Positions 12,892 to 22,059 of a DNA stretch of 64,000 nt are shown here, in pieces (position 1 is the first letter of the stretch; every line of letters begins with the position of its first letter). Below the pieces are notes generated by a model. The model searched no databases, had not been told where the DNA came from, and was given only the letters and a program-made list of their open reading frames with translations. This DNA is from Buchnera aphidicola (Rhopalosiphum padi) (GTDB lineage Bacteria; Pseudomonadota; Gammaproteobacteria; Enterobacterales; Enterobacteriaceae). The position numbers and the translations under genes were made by a program. The stretch lies in the NCBI RefSeq assembly GCF_005080845.1, contig NZ_CP034858.1, positions 496,001 to 560,000 of the forward strand, written 5' to 3'.

Positions 12892-13371
12892 ATGAACATA
12901 ATTCAATCAGGAATTACCGTTAAAAATACTTCTATCGCTATAATAATAGCCAGATTTAATGAATTTATTAATAAAAATTTATTATCTGGAACAATAGATA
13001 CATTAACAAGAATAGGTCAAATAGAGAAAGAAAAAATTTTACAAATATATGTTCCTGGAACTTATGAAATACCCGTAGTAGCAAGTTATCTTGCAAATAC
13101 TAATAAATATGATGCCATAATTGCAATTGGTACAATTATCAAAGGAAGTACTGATCACTTTAAACATATTGCAAATGACACCTATGGGAATCTTTCAAAG
13201 ATAAGCGCAAAGTATTTTATACCAATCACAATGGGAATATTAACTACAGAAAATATTCAACAATCTATTGAAAGATCAGGTGCGAAAATGGGTAATAAAG
13301 GATCTGAAGCTGCCTTAGCTGCATTAGAAATGATTAATGTTATGAAAAAATTAAAAAAAATAAACAATTAA
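12892..13371 (+). CDS. ribH: 6,7-dimethyl-8-ribityllumazine synthase
   Basis: Lumazine synthase condenses 5-amino-6-ribitylaminouracil with dihydroxybutanone phosphate in riboflavin synthesis and forms an icosahedral capsid. The 159 residues match the family (E. coli 156). The substrate-binding ARFNEF motif has Phe22, and GTIIKGSTDHF carries the proton-transfer His at residue 89, the same number as in E. coli. The gene opens a cluster ribH-thiL-ribD-nusB on the + strand. In E. coli the order is ribD-ribH-nusB-thiL, so the cluster is rearranged. In older usage it is called ribE. Confidence 0.96.
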   Translation: MNIIQSGITVKNTSIAIIIARFNEFINKNLLSGTIDTLTRIGQIEKEKILQIYVPGTYEIPVVASYLANTNKYDAIIAIGTIIKGSTDHFKHIANDTYGNLSKISAKYFIPITMGILTTENIQQSIERSGAKMGNKGSEAALAALEMINVMKKLKKINN

Positions 13372-13374
13372 ATT

Positions 13375-14346
13375 ATGGAATATAACGAATTTGAAATTAT
13401 ATCTAAATTTTTTAAAAACCGTCAAAGAAAAGATAAAAATCAAATCAAGGGAATTGGAGATGACAGTGCTTTAATAAAAGTACCAAAAAAAAATTTTCTT
13501 GCAATTAGCACTGATACTTTAGTTGAAGGAAAACACTTTTTAAAAAATATAACTCCTAAAGAGTTAGCATACAAAGCTGTGGCAGTTAATCTTAGTGATT
13601 TAGCTGCTATGGGGGCTAAACCAAAATGGATCACATTGTCTATTACAATGCCAAAATCTGACAGTATATGGCTGAAGTCATTTAGTATAAGCTTCTTTAA
13701 TATTTTAAATAAATATGGATTAAATTTAATTGGAGGAGATACAAATTCTGGTCCTTTAAGTATAACATTAAGTATTTATGGATTAATAGAGAGAAAAAAT
13801 GCATTGCTACGAGAAAATGCTAAAAACGGAGATTTAATATACATAACTGGAAATCTCGGAGAAAGTGCTGCAGGTTTATCTTTACTTCAAAAAAAAACTT
13901 TTTTAAAAAATGTAAAAATATGCAATTATTTAATCAAAAAACATCTAAAACCTATTCCTAGAATTTCTGAAGGAATAGTTTTAAGAAATATTGCCAATGC
14001 CGCTATTGATATATCAGACGGTCTAATTTCTGATTTAGGTCATATATTAAAAAGTAGTAAATGTGGAGCTGATATTAATTTAAATCAAATACCTATTTCT
14101 AAAGTTTTAATTGATAACTTTAAAATTAATCAATATTTAAACTGGGCTTTAAATTCGGGGGAAGATTATGAATTATGTTTTACTATTTCGAAAAAAAATG
14201 TTAAAAAATTAAATTTAGCTATTAAAAAAAAAATAATTAAATGTACGTGTATCGGTTATGTTACACCCATAGAAAATGGATTTAATTTAATAAAAAATCA
14301 AAAAAAAATAATTTTTAAAAAAACAGGTTTTAATCACTTTATTTAA
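13375..14346 (+). CDS. thiL: Thiamine-monophosphate kinase
   Basis: ThiL phosphorylates thiamine monophosphate to thiamine diphosphate, the active cofactor used for example by Dxs encoded nearby. The 323 residues match E. coli (325). Visible motifs are GIGDDSAL (26-33), STDTLVEGKHF (45-55), NLSDLAAMGAKP (72-83) and GGDTNSGPLS (120-129). The product-binding AIDISDGL and SGEDYEL follow. It starts 3 bases after the ribH stop, implying translational coupling. An A10 tract at 14224-14233 (codons for KKKI) is in frame and is a potential slippage site. Confidence 0.96.
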   Translation: MEYNEFEIISKFFKNRQRKDKNQIKGIGDDSALIKVPKKNFLAISTDTLVEGKHFLKNITPKELAYKAVAVNLSDLAAMGAKPKWITLSITMPKSDSIWLKSFSISFFNILNKYGLNLIGGDTNSGPLSITLSIYGLIERKNALLRENAKNGDLIYITGNLGESAAGLSLLQKKTFLKNVKICNYLIKKHLKPIPRISEGIVLRNIANAAIDISDGLISDLGHILKSSKCGADINLNQIPISKVLIDNFKINQYLNWALNSGEDYELCFTISKKNVKKLNLAIKKKIIKCTCIGYVTPIENGFNLIKNQKKIIFKKTGFNHFI

Positions 14347-14378
14347 AAAATATTTAAATACAAAAATATTGGTGAAAT

Positions 14379-14822
14379 ATGAAAGACATATTTTATATGA
14401 CACGAGCAATAAAAATTAGTAAATTAGGAGAATTTACAACTTCTCCAAATCCTAATGTAGGATGTGTAATAGTAAAAAATAATCAAATTGTAGGAGAAGG
14501 TTGGCATGAACAATATGGAAAAAATCATGCCGAAATTAATGCTTTAAAAGTAGCAGGAGAAAAAGCACAAGGCTCAACTGCTTATATTACACTCGAACCA
14601 TGTAATTATTTTGGGAAAACCCCTCCATGTTGCGATGCAATTATAGAATCTGGAATAAAAAATGTAATAATATCTAGTTTAGATCCTAATCCTAAAGTCT
14701 CTGGAAAAGGAGTTTTATATCTTAGAAAAAAAGGTATTTGTGTAAAAACAGGGTTAATGTCAAAAGAATCTCAGAAGTACAATAAAGGATTTTTTAAAAG
14801 AATGAGAACAGGATTGCCATGA
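14379..14822 (+). CDS. ribD: RibD N-terminal half: diaminohydroxyphosphoribosylaminopyrimidine deaminase
   Basis: This piece is the zinc deaminase domain of RibD, which converts the first GTP-derived pyrimidine intermediate of riboflavin synthesis. The 147 residues carry the complete zinc site: HAE with His50, EPC with Cys75 and PPCC with Cys84, at the same positions as in E. coli. The protein ends RMRTGLP at a TGA (14820-14822), where E. coli RibD continues in the same frame into the reductase domain. The two domains are therefore separated by one nonsense codon. I recall that annotated Buchnera genomes also list two ribD pieces, which would make the split stable. Confidence 0.93.
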   Translation: MKDIFYMTRAIKISKLGEFTTSPNPNVGCVIVKNNQIVGEGWHEQYGKNHAEINALKVAGEKAQGSTAYITLEPCNYFGKTPPCCDAIIESGIKNVIISSLDPNPKVSGKGVLYLRKKGICVKTGLMSKESQKYNKGFFKRMRTGLP

Positions 14823-14840
14823 ATACAACTAAAATTAGCA

Positions 14841-15494
14841 ATGTCAATAGATGGAAGAATAGCAATGCAAAATGGAGAAAGTCAATGGATTACTTCAAAA
14901 AATTCACGTGAAGATGTGCAAAAATTCCGTGCAAAAAGCTCGGCTATTCTTACTAGTAGTACTACTATATTAAATGATAATCCTTTACTAACTGTACGTC
15001 ATAAAGACTTTAATAAAGAAACGTTATCTGTTTTTCCTAAAAAAATATTTCAACATCCTATAAGGGTTATTATAGATAGTAAAAACCGTGTTAAAAAATC
15101 GCATAAAATAATACAAACAAAAGAAAAAATTTTATTAATGCGATTAAAATTAGACAAAGAAATATGGCCAGAAAACATAAAACAAATTATAATGAATTCG
15201 CATAAAGAAAATGTTGATTTGTTGTCTGTTTTAAAATTTTTAGGAAATTCAGAAATTAATAATTTATGGATAGAAGCAGGCAGTACTTTATCTGGTTCTT
15301 TTTTAAAACTAGAATTAATTGATGAAATCATTATATATATGGCACCTAAAATATTAGGACATAAAGCAAAACCATTATTTATTTTTGATAATAAATTAAA
15401 ATTATTTAACTGTCTTAAATTTAATTTTAAGGATATTCGTCGAATAGGACCTGATATACGATTGAAATTAGAACCTAAAAACAAAAAATTTTAA
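14841..15494 (+). CDS. ribD: RibD C-terminal half: 5-amino-6-(5-phosphoribosylamino)uracil reductase
   Basis: This is the NADPH-dependent reductase domain of RibD, the step after deamination. Conserved segments are [51 protein letters not shown] and YMAPKILG, then a C-terminal [12 protein letters not shown]. It is in the same frame as the deaminase piece. The codons 14823-14840 between the TGA and this ATG (IQLKLA) match the first strand of the domain, so starting at 14841 would drop that strand. Possible solutions are TGA read-through, initiation at the ATA at 14823, or a tolerated shorter start. No strong ribosome binding site precedes 14841. Confidence 0.92.
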   Translation: MSIDGRIAMQNGESQWITSKNSREDVQKFRAKSSAILTSSTTILNDNPLLTVRHKDFNKETLSVFPKKIFQHPIRVIIDSKNRVKKSHKIIQTKEKILLMRLKLDKEIWPENIKQIIMNSHKENVDLLSVLKFLGNSEINNLWIEAGSTLSGSFLKLELIDEIIIYMAPKILGHKAKPLFIFDNKLKLFNCLKFNFKDIRRIGPDIRLKLEPKNKKF

Positions 15495-15518
15495 AATAAA
15501 ATAGAATTGGAAAAAAAT

Positions 15519-15935
15519 ATGGTAATAAAACCAAATTTTCGACGAAAAGCTCGTGCTTGTGCTTTACAAATGTTATATTCTTGGGAAATTTCTCAAAATA
15601 ATATAAAAGATAGTGCAATAGAATTTCTAAAAGAAAAAAATAAAAAAAACATTGATATTATATATTTTTATGAATTAATCATAGGAATAACCTATGATTG
15701 TAAAAGTATAGATAATTTAATGAAACCATATTTGTCTCGTTCATTAAAAGAACTAGGACAGATTGAAAAAGCTATTCTTAGAATTTCATTCTATGAACTA
15801 TATAAAAGAAATGATATACCTTATAAAGTATCTATTAATGAAGGTATTGAATTAGCAAAATTATTTGGATCTGAAGATAGTCATAAATTTATTAATGGTG
15901 TTTTAGATAAAGCGGCATTGAAAATAAAAAAATAA
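15519..15935 (+). CDS. nusB: Transcription antitermination factor NusB
   Basis: NusB binds boxA RNA together with S10 (NusE) and prevents premature termination in rRNA operons; a boxA-like element is present in the 23S leader of this window. From the ATG at 15519 the protein has 138 residues (E. coli 139). It shows [18 protein letters not shown] near the N-terminus, then MKPYLSRS and [15 protein letters not shown], and ends with [13 protein letters not shown] and [14 protein letters not shown] at 15507 would add four residues, but GGA eight bases upstream of 15519 favours the ATG. Confidence 0.95.
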   Translation: MVIKPNFRRKARACALQMLYSWEISQNNIKDSAIEFLKEKNKKNIDIIYFYELIIGITYDCKSIDNLMKPYLSRSLKELGQIEKAILRISFYELYKRNDIPYKVSINEGIELAKLFGSEDSHKFINGVLDKAALKIKK

Positions 15936-15959
15936 AGAATTAAAAAAAATTTTATTATT

Positions 15960-17717
15960 CTAATCTGACAACCATAAAAGTATTTTTTTTTGAATTCCTT
16001 CTGAATCTAATTGATAATCATGTTTAATTTCTTCTTGACTACCTTGAGAAATAAATGTGTCCGGCAATCCAATATTTAAAACTGGAAGTAAAATCTTTTT
16101 CATCATAATGAACTCATTTACTGCACTACCTGCGCCACCAGCAATAACGCCTTCTTCAATTGTAACAAAAAACTTATATTTTAACGATAATCTTAAAATC
16201 ATATTTGTATCTAATGGTTTAACAAATCTCATATCAATAAGTGTGGCATTTAAACTTTCTGCTGCTAAATAAGCGTTTTGTAACAAAGTACCAAAATTTA
16301 AAATAGCTATTTTCTCTCCAATTCTTTTAATAAGAGATTTACCTAATGGAATTGGATTCATTGGTGATAATGATATTCCAATACCCTTACCTTTTGGATA
16401 TCTAACTACACTAGGACCTTCTTTATGCATATAACCTGTATACAACATTTGTCTACATTCATTTTCATCACTTGGAGTCATGATGATAATTCCAGGAATA
16501 CATCTTAAATAAGATAAATCAAAAATTCCTTGATGTGTTGGACCATCATGTCCTACTATTCCCCCTCTATCAATGGCAAATAAAACCGATAATTTTTGTA
16601 ATGCCACATCATGTATAATTTGATCATAAGCACGTTGTAAAAAAGTAGAATAAATTGACACAACAGGTTTATATCCTGCAATAGCGAGACCAGCTGCAAA
16701 AGTGACGGCATGTTGTTCAGCAATAGCAACATCAAAATATTGATTAGGGAAAAGACGGGAAAATTTTAACATCCCTGAACCCTCACACATAGCAGGTGTA
16801 ATAGCTATTATTTTTTTATCAAATGAAGCCACTTCACATAACCAAGAACCAAAAACATCTGAATAAGTAAGAACTTTAGAAGATGAAGAAAGAGATTGAG
16901 GTACTGTATGCCATTTAATTGGATCTAATTCTGCAGGGAGATAACCTTTTCCTTTTTTAGTAATTAAATGCAGTAAACAACTCTTTTTTTTATCTTTTAT
17001 TTTTTTAAAAATTTCAATTAATTTAAAAATGTTATGCCCATCAAATGGACCTAAATATTTAAAATTTAAATTTTCAAATATTGAAAAATTGACAATTTCG
17101 TTAGTTTTTTTTATATTTCTTAAAAATTTTAAATGTTTATTTAAAGCACCTATATTTCTTGAAATAGACATTTGGTTATCATTTAGTACAACTAAAAGAT
17201 CAGATTGTATCACACCCGCATGATTCATGGCCTCAAAGGCCATACCTGCAGTCATAGCTCCATCACCCACAACGCAAATAGTTTTTCTATTTTTTCCTTC
17301 TTTTCCAGCGGCAATTGACAATCCCAAACCTGCACTAATTGAAGTAGAAGAATGTCCGACACTTAAAACATCATATTTGCTTTCCTCTCGAAAAGGGAAA
17401 GAATGTAATCCATTTTTTTTTCTAATACTACCTATTTTTTTAGCTCTTCCTGTTAATATTTTATGCGGATAAGATTGGTGTCCTACGTCCCATAACAAAT
17501 TATCAAACGGAGTATTATAAACATAATGCAAAGCGACTGTAATTTCAATCACACCCAATCCAGAAGCAAAATGTCCTTGAGTAATAGAAATAACGTCCAA
17601 TAAATATTTTCGTAATTCTATACATAATTGAGGTAATTGTTTAATCGATAAAAGTCGCAAACGTTTTACTGAATTAGCAAAAGATAAAATTGGATATCTT
17701 GTAATATCAAAGTTCAT
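15960..17717 (-). CDS. dxs: 1-deoxy-D-xylulose-5-phosphate synthase
   Basis: Dxs condenses pyruvate and glyceraldehyde 3-phosphate using thiamine diphosphate, the entry to the non-mevalonate isoprenoid pathway. The protein has 585 residues (E. coli 620). GHFASGLG (His49), [15 protein letters not shown], the thiamine diphosphate motif GDGAMTAG, and [13 protein letters not shown] with its catalytic Glu are intact. The 35-residue shortfall comes mostly from one place: between GALNKHL and the GPFDGHN motif only a short bridge remains, about 29 residues fewer than in E. coli. That region is, as I recall, a flexible segment in known structures. ispA follows upstream on the same strand and supplies the next pathway stage. 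Confidence 0.96.
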   Translation of the reverse strand: MNFDITRYPILSFANSVKRLRLLSIKQLPQLCIELRKYLLDVISITQGHFASGLGVIEITVALHYVYNTPFDNLLWDVGHQSYPHKILTGRAKKIGSIRKKNGLHSFPFREESKYDVLSVGHSSTSISAGLGLSIAAGKEGKNRKTICVVGDGAMTAGMAFEAMNHAGVIQSDLLVVLNDNQMSISRNIGALNKHLKFLRNIKKTNEIVNFSIFENLNFKYLGPFDGHNIFKLIEIFKKIKDKKKSCLLHLITKKGKGYLPAELDPIKWHTVPQSLSSSSKVLTYSDVFGSWLCEVASFDKKIIAITPAMCEGSGMLKFSRLFPNQYFDVAIAEQHAVTFAAGLAIAGYKPVVSIYSTFLQRAYDQIIHDVALQKLSVLFAIDRGGIVGHDGPTHQGIFDLSYLRCIPGIIIMTPSDENECRQMLYTGYMHKEGPSVVRYPKGKGIGISLSPMNPIPLGKSLIKRIGEKIAILNFGTLLQNAYLAAESLNATLIDMRFVKPLDTNMILRLSLKYKFFVTIEEGVIAGGAGSAVNEFIMMKKILLPVLNIGLPDTFISQGSQEEIKHDYQLDSEGIQKKILLWLSD

Positions 17718-17736
17718 TGGAAACTCATTATTAAAC

Positions 17737-18609
17737 TTATTTAAAACGTTTAATGATAAATTGCGTTAGTAATTCTAATTTATTAACATCAAATTTTTTT
17801 TTTAAATGTTCTAATGCAAAAAAAGCTTCTTTATATAGTTCTTTTATTTTAATTTTAGATTTTTTTAATCCTATTAATAATGGATATGTATTTTTTTTAT
17901 CTTTCAATTTTTTAGTATCATTTTTTAAATCAAAAATATCATCTTGAATTTGAAAAGCCAAACCAATAGAAATTGAAAATTTATCTAAAATAAATAAAAT
18001 TTCTTTAGAAAAATGATTTGACGAAAAACAAGCTAAACGTATAGAACACCGAATTAAAAATGCAGTTTTATATAAATTAATCTCTTCTAGTTCAGATATA
18101 TTTATATTTTTTTTTTCTTTTTCTAAGTCTAACATTTGACCCATGCACATCCCGGAATAACCAATTGAATTAGAAAATTCAGAAATCATTTTTAAACGCA
18201 TTGAATCATGAACTCCTGGCATATGATTACTTGATAAAATATTAAATGCCAATCCTTGTAATGCATCACCTGCTAATAAAGCAAAATTTTCACCATATTT
18301 TATATGACAAGAACTCTTTCCTCTTCTAAAATGATCATTATCAATACATGGTAAATCGTCATGAATTAAAGAATAAGAATGAACTAATTCAACAGCTGCA
18401 GATATAACATCAAGTGTAGTAATATGTACTTGAAACATGTCGCCAATAATATATATTAAACATGAACGTAATCTCTTTCCTCCTAATAAAGTACTGTATT
18501 TCATTGCCTTTAAAAGAACAGAATTTTGAAAAGGCAATTCCTGTATTATTTCAAATAACTTTTTATTTATACGATTACAATAAGTCTCATATAAATGAGA
18601 AAAATTCAT
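17737..18609 (-). CDS. ispA: Farnesyl diphosphate synthase (geranyltranstransferase)
   Basis: IspA makes geranyl and farnesyl diphosphate from C5 units. The 290 residues (E. coli 299) hold both aspartate-rich motifs: the first is DDLPCIDND (84-92) followed by HFRRG, and the second is QDDIFD, with its DDIFD at 223-227. LLGGKRLR for pyrophosphate binding and LLAGDALQ are present. The E. coli xseB gene, normally upstream, is missing. Two A10 tracts on the coding strand (+ strand T runs at 17794-17803 and 18107-18116) are in frame and could produce slipped transcripts. Product heme O precursor chemistry links it to cyoE downstream in this window. Confidence 0.95.
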   Translation of the reverse strand: MNFSHLYETYCNRINKKLFEIIQELPFQNSVLLKAMKYSTLLGGKRLRSCLIYIIGDMFQVHITTLDVISAAVELVHSYSLIHDDLPCIDNDHFRRGKSSCHIKYGENFALLAGDALQGLAFNILSSNHMPGVHDSMRLKMISEFSNSIGYSGMCMGQMLDLEKEKKNINISELEEINLYKTAFLIRCSIRLACFSSNHFSKEILFILDKFSISIGLAFQIQDDIFDLKNDTKKLKDKKNTYPLLIGLKKSKIKIKELYKEAFFALEHLKKKFDVNKLELLTQFIIKRFK

Positions 18610-18710
18610 ATTCCAACACCTAAAAGAAGAATAATTATTAGACTAATAAAAAAATTAACTTAAAATATATAAATATTCGCAATATTTATATAAATTATAC
18701 TACAAAAAAG

Positions 18711-19892
18711 TTATTTCTTACAAAAAAAACTAAATATAAACCATATAAAAACAATAAAAATTTCAAATAAAAAAATATCTTTAGTACTCAAAAAGGTATA
18801 TAACCATCCGTTTAAAATCCCTCCGAAAGCTATCCCTAAGAATTGACTTGTAGAATAAACGCTCATTATACTACCTTTATAGTGATTTATAGATATTTCT
18901 TGACTTAAATATGAAGGAAAAAAAATTTCTAATATATTAAAAGCAATAAAAAAAACTTGTAAAGAAAATATTAAACATATCAAATTATGATTTGATAATA
19001 AAAAAAATAAAAATGATAAAAAAATAAAAAAAATACATATTTCAATAACATTTTTTAAAAAAAAATGAAATTTAAAATAAAAAACAATAAAAAACAAAAT
19101 AAAAAAAGAAATTATTATAGTAGTTAAATAGACTATCCAATGATAATGTAACAAAAGACCAGAACATTCAAACTCATAAGGTAAAATTAAAAAATTCATT
19201 GTTAATAAAAAATGAAGAGAAAAAACACCTAAATAAAATCTAACAAATATTTTATTAAAAATATATTGTATTTTATGCTGAAAAATATCTTTTTTTTGAT
19301 TTTTTAAAATTTTCTTCTCAGAAGAAGGAATAAAAAAAAGAACAATTAGAATAGAAAAAATAGATAATATAGCCGAAATCCAAAAAATAGAAAAAAAACC
19401 AAAATTTTCAGCAATGATTGGTCCAGAAACAATAGAAATTAAAAAAGAAATAGCAAAACTTGCACCTATAATAGAAATTGATTTTATACGATTTTCTTTA
19501 CGAATTAAATCAGATAATAATGCCATAGAAACACCAGAAATAGCTCCAGAACCTTGTATGGCTCTACCAATTATTAAAGTCCAAATTGAACTAGTACTAA
19601 TAGCAATAAGACTACCAATAAAAAAAATAAAAAGACCAAATATGATTACTTCCTTGCGACCAAATCTATCAGAAAGCATTCCAAAAGGAATTTGAAATAT
19701 TATTTGAGTCACCCCATAAATACCAATAGACAATCCAATTAAAAATTTATTTCCATTATTTAAATATAATCCATATTTACTTAAAATAGGAAGAACTGCA
19801 AATATACCTAACATTCGTAGCAAAAAAACAATACAAAAACTCAACGTAACTTGTAATTCTACAAAATTCATTTTATAATTTTTCATATCCAA
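18711..19892 (-). CDS. yajR: MFS transporter YajR, C-terminal domain missing
   Basis: This is an inner-membrane major facilitator transporter of unknown substrate. The 393 residues contain 12 predicted transmembrane segments. The N-terminal half holds the MFS motif A region GMLSDRFGRKEVI and the segment GRAIQGSGAISG. E. coli YajR has 454 residues and ends in a small soluble ferredoxin-like (YAM) domain. Here the protein stops right after the last membrane helix (FIWFIFSFFCKK), so that domain is absent. The C-terminal half is very Phe/Ile-rich. In a genome with few transporters it is a notable survivor. The assignment rests on similarity in the N-terminal half and on Buchnera gene order. Confidence 0.87.
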   Translation of the reverse strand: MDMKNYKMNFVELQVTLSFCIVFLLRMLGIFAVLPILSKYGLYLNNGNKFLIGLSIGIYGVTQIIFQIPFGMLSDRFGRKEVIIFGLFIFFIGSLIAISTSSIWTLIIGRAIQGSGAISGVSMALLSDLIRKENRIKSISIIGASFAISFLISIVSGPIIAENFGFFSIFWISAILSIFSILIVLFFIPSSEKKILKNQKKDIFQHKIQYIFNKIFVRFYLGVFSLHFLLTMNFLILPYEFECSGLLLHYHWIVYLTTIIISFFILFFIVFYFKFHFFLKNVIEICIFFIFLSFLFFLLSNHNLICLIFSLQVFFIAFNILEIFFPSYLSQEISINHYKGSIMSVYSTSQFLGIAFGGILNGWLYTFLSTKDIFLFEIFIVFIWFIFSFFCKK

Positions 19893-19929
19893 CTCAATTG
19901 TTATTAAAATTTTATACCTTATTTACATT

Positions 19930-20274
19930 ATGCTAAAAAAAAATCATAAAAAAAAAATATATAAAAAAATCGAAAAAGACAGCGAAGGATTTTTAAAAAA
20001 AGCTACAGATTGGAATATAAAATTAGCAAAAGAAATTGCAAAAAAAGAAAAAATTATTTTGAAGGATGATCATTGGAAAGTAATACATTTTATAAGAAAA
20101 TTCTATTTCGAATTTAATATAACACCATCTATGAGAATGTTGATTACAAGCATAGAAAAAGAAATAGGTCGAGAAAAAAGTAATAGTATTTATTTATTTA
20201 AACTTTTTCCTGAAGGACCAGCTAAACAAGCAAGTAAGATAGCTGGTATACCTAAACCTTCACAATGTTTATAA
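19930..20274 (+). CDS. tusE: Sulfur relay protein TusE
   Basis: TusE takes sulfur from the TusBCD complex and presents it to MnmA for 2-thiolation of tRNA wobble uridine. The 114 residues match the family (E. coli 109). Recognisable parts are EGFLKKATDWN, HWKVIHFIRKFYFEFNITPSMRML and LFKLFPEGPAKQASKIAGIPKP. The penultimate residue is the persulfide-carrying cysteine (SQCL). It sits alone on the + strand between yajR and cyoE and ends four bases before the convergent cyoE stop. Its location differs from E. coli, where it is not near cyo. It is the former yccK. Confidence 0.93.
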   Translation: MLKKNHKKKIYKKIEKDSEGFLKKATDWNIKLAKEIAKKEKIILKDDHWKVIHFIRKFYFEFNITPSMRMLITSIEKEIGREKSNSIYLFKLFPEGPAKQASKIAGIPKPSQCL

Positions 20275-20278
20275 AAAT

Positions 20279-21133
20279 TTAAAACACAAAATCTATAGAC
20301 ATCAAAAAATTAAATAATGTAACTATTACGATAGAAAAATAAAATAATTTACTAGAAAGTTTCTTATCATCTCTTGCTCGTATGCTTAAATAGGATATAT
20401 ATAACCAATAAAAACAAGCAAAAGAAAAAAATAAAAGAAAAATATAACTTAAATAACCTAAAAAAGTTAACATCGAAGTAGAAATCATAAAGCATATTAT
20501 ATAGTAAAAGATATGTTTTTTAGTTTTTAAAATGCCTTTTATTAGAGGAAAAAAAGGTAAACTTGCTCTTCTGTAATCATTGATATGAAGAATAGAAATA
20601 GCATAAAAATGAGACATTTGCCAAAATATAAAAGTAATAAAGAGCAAAAAACAAAAAAAATCAATATCATTGCTAACAGCAGTGTGTCCAATAACAGAAG
20701 GAATAGAACCTGAAAAACTCCCAACAAAGGTTGAGTATATTGATTTTCTCTTAAATAAAAAAGTATAGAAAAAAACATAGATAATAAATCCTATAAAAGA
20801 TAAAAACATTGATAAAATATTCACTAAAAAACCTAATATTAAAAACCCCACAATTCCAATAAAACAAGCAAAAATTAATGCTGATATGGGGCTTATTAAG
20901 TTTCTTACTAAAACTCTGTTCTTAGTTCTATTCATTTTATTATCTATATCGATATCAATTAGATTATTAAAAATACAGCTTGAAGCAATAACTAAAGAAG
21001 TTCCGAAAATAGTAAAGAAAAATAAAAAAAAATTAAAATTAGGAAAAGATGAAAACAAAAAACTACCTATTATTAAAATAATATTTCCAATAATAATACG
21101 AGGTTTTGTTATTTCTAAATAATTTTTTAACAT
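20279..21133 (-). CDS. cyoE: Protoheme IX farnesyltransferase CyoE
   Basis: CyoE attaches a farnesyl group to heme b to make heme O for cytochrome bo oxidase. The 284 residues match the family (E. coli 296). It is a polytopic membrane prenyltransferase. The first aspartate-rich motif is [18 protein letters not shown], the second region is [14 protein letters not shown], and the N-terminal signature is [13 protein letters not shown]. It is the last gene of cyoABCDE and starts 30 bases after cyoD. Its farnesyl donor comes from IspA, encoded about 3 kb away. Confidence 0.95.
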   Translation of the reverse strand: MLKNYLEITKPRIIIGNIILIIGSFLFSSFPNFNFFLFFFTIFGTSLVIASSCIFNNLIDIDIDNKMNRTKNRVLVRNLISPISALIFACFIGIVGFLILGFLVNILSMFLSFIGFIIYVFFYTFLFKRKSIYSTFVGSFSGSIPSVIGHTAVSNDIDFFCFLLFITFIFWQMSHFYAISILHINDYRRASLPFFPLIKGILKTKKHIFYYIICFMISTSMLTFLGYLSYIFLLFFSFACFYWLYISYLSIRARDDKKLSSKLFYFSIVIVTLFNFLMSIDFVF

Positions 21134-21163
21134 ATAAATAAAATATTTTCAAGTAAGTAGTAG

Positions 21164-21490
21164 TTAAAACATAAGATGATGATTTAAATTATACATAATC
21201 CATACAGAACCAAACACAATAATAAAAATAATAATTAATACAAATAATAAAGATATAATATTCCACGAATTTTTTTTAGAAAAACTTAAATGTAAAAAAA
21301 ATACAAAATGAACTATAATTTGGCTAAAAGCACATAGTAAAATTACAAAAAAATTCACTTTTCTAGAAAATAAATGATTTAAAGTACAAAAAAATGGAAT
21401 AATAGTTAAAAATAAAGAAAACAAAAAACCTACTATATAAGACTTTATTTCTTTATTAAAATTGTTTTTTATTTTTTCACATTTATTCAT
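21164..21490 (-). CDS. cyoD: Cytochrome bo ubiquinol oxidase subunit IV
   Basis: CyoD is the small membrane subunit that helps assemble the CuB site of the oxidase. From the ATG at 21490 the protein has 108 residues (E. coli 109), with three hydrophobic helices. It contains [22 protein letters not shown] and [15 protein letters not shown], all matching CyoD. An open frame extends upstream to 21556, but GGAG eight bases before the ATG at 21490 and the family length decide the start. The start overlaps the cyoC stop by one base (TAATG), so translation is coupled. Confidence 0.94.
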   Translation of the reverse strand: MNKCEKIKNNFNKEIKSYIVGFLFSLFLTIIPFFCTLNHLFSRKVNFFVILLCAFSQIIVHFVFFLHLSFSKKNSWNIISLLFVLIIIFIIVFGSVWIMYNLNHHLMF

Positions 21491-22059
21491 TAAATAACTC
21501 CATTTAAATAAACAAAAGTAAAAACACAGATCCATATAATATCTAAAAAATGCCAAAACAAACTAAAACATAATATTCGAATACGAATAGTGTTAGTTAT
21601 TCCTAAATTGAATAGTTGATAAAAAATAGATAATATAAAAATTAAACCAAAAAAAATATGAATACCATGAACACCAATAATAGTGAAAAAAATAGAAAAA
21701 AAAGCATGTCGACTAGGACTATAGTTTTCTAAAACAAGTTGATGAAATTCATTAATTTCCATTAATAGAAAAGATAAACCTAAAAAAAATGTTAAAAGTA
21801 AATAAAAATATATTATTTTAATATTTTTTTTATTTTTTTGTATAGTCAGCATGCCACATGACAATGAACTTAATAATAAAATAAATGTTTCTAGAAAAAC
21901 ATAAGATAAATTAAAAATTTTATGATTAATAAAATTTGTAGAAAAATTTGAAGAAATAATTGCATATACAGCAAATAAAACAGCAAATATTATGCAATCG
22001 CTCATCAAATATATCCATAATCCAAATAACTTATTATTTTTTATTTTTTCTTTTATCAT
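21490..22059 (-). CDS. cyoC: Cytochrome bo ubiquinol oxidase subunit III
   Basis: CyoC is the heme-free subunit III of the proton-pumping quinol oxidase. The 189 residues (E. coli 204) contain five hydrophobic helices. Typical segments are [49 protein letters not shown] and [13 protein letters not shown]. Its ATG overlaps the cyoB stop codon (ATGA), and its own stop overlaps the start of cyoD, so cyoB, cyoC and cyoD are translationally linked. Confidence 0.95.
   Translation of the reverse strand: MIKEKIKNNKLFGLWIYLMSDCIIFAVLFAVYAIISSNFSTNFINHKIFNLSYVFLETFILLLSSLSCGMLTIQKNKKNIKIIYFYLLLTFFLGLSFLLMEINEFHQLVLENYSPSRHAFFSIFFTIIGVHGIHIFFGLIFILSIFYQLFNLGITNTIRIRILCFSLFWHFLDIIWICVFTFVYLNGVI

Noticed and set aside
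14819..14840. An ATG overlapping the ribD TGA (ATGA) as a coupled start for the reductase
   Set aside because: That ATG is in the wrong frame for the reductase and ends quickly.
15050..15484. A 144-codon open frame antisense to the RibD reductase
   Set aside because: The sense strand matches the RibD reductase from end to end.
15936..15959. A terminator between nusB and dxs
   Set aside because: The short A+T-only inverted repeat is no better than expected by chance in this composition.
21164..21556. The longer cyoD start at 21556
   Set aside because: It overlaps cyoC by 67 bases and lacks the GGAG site present at 21490; similarly, the longer frames of rpoA (55202), rpsD (55812), rpsK (56230), rpsQ (62645), cyoB (24059) and tig (25852) were shortened on ribosome binding sites and family length.
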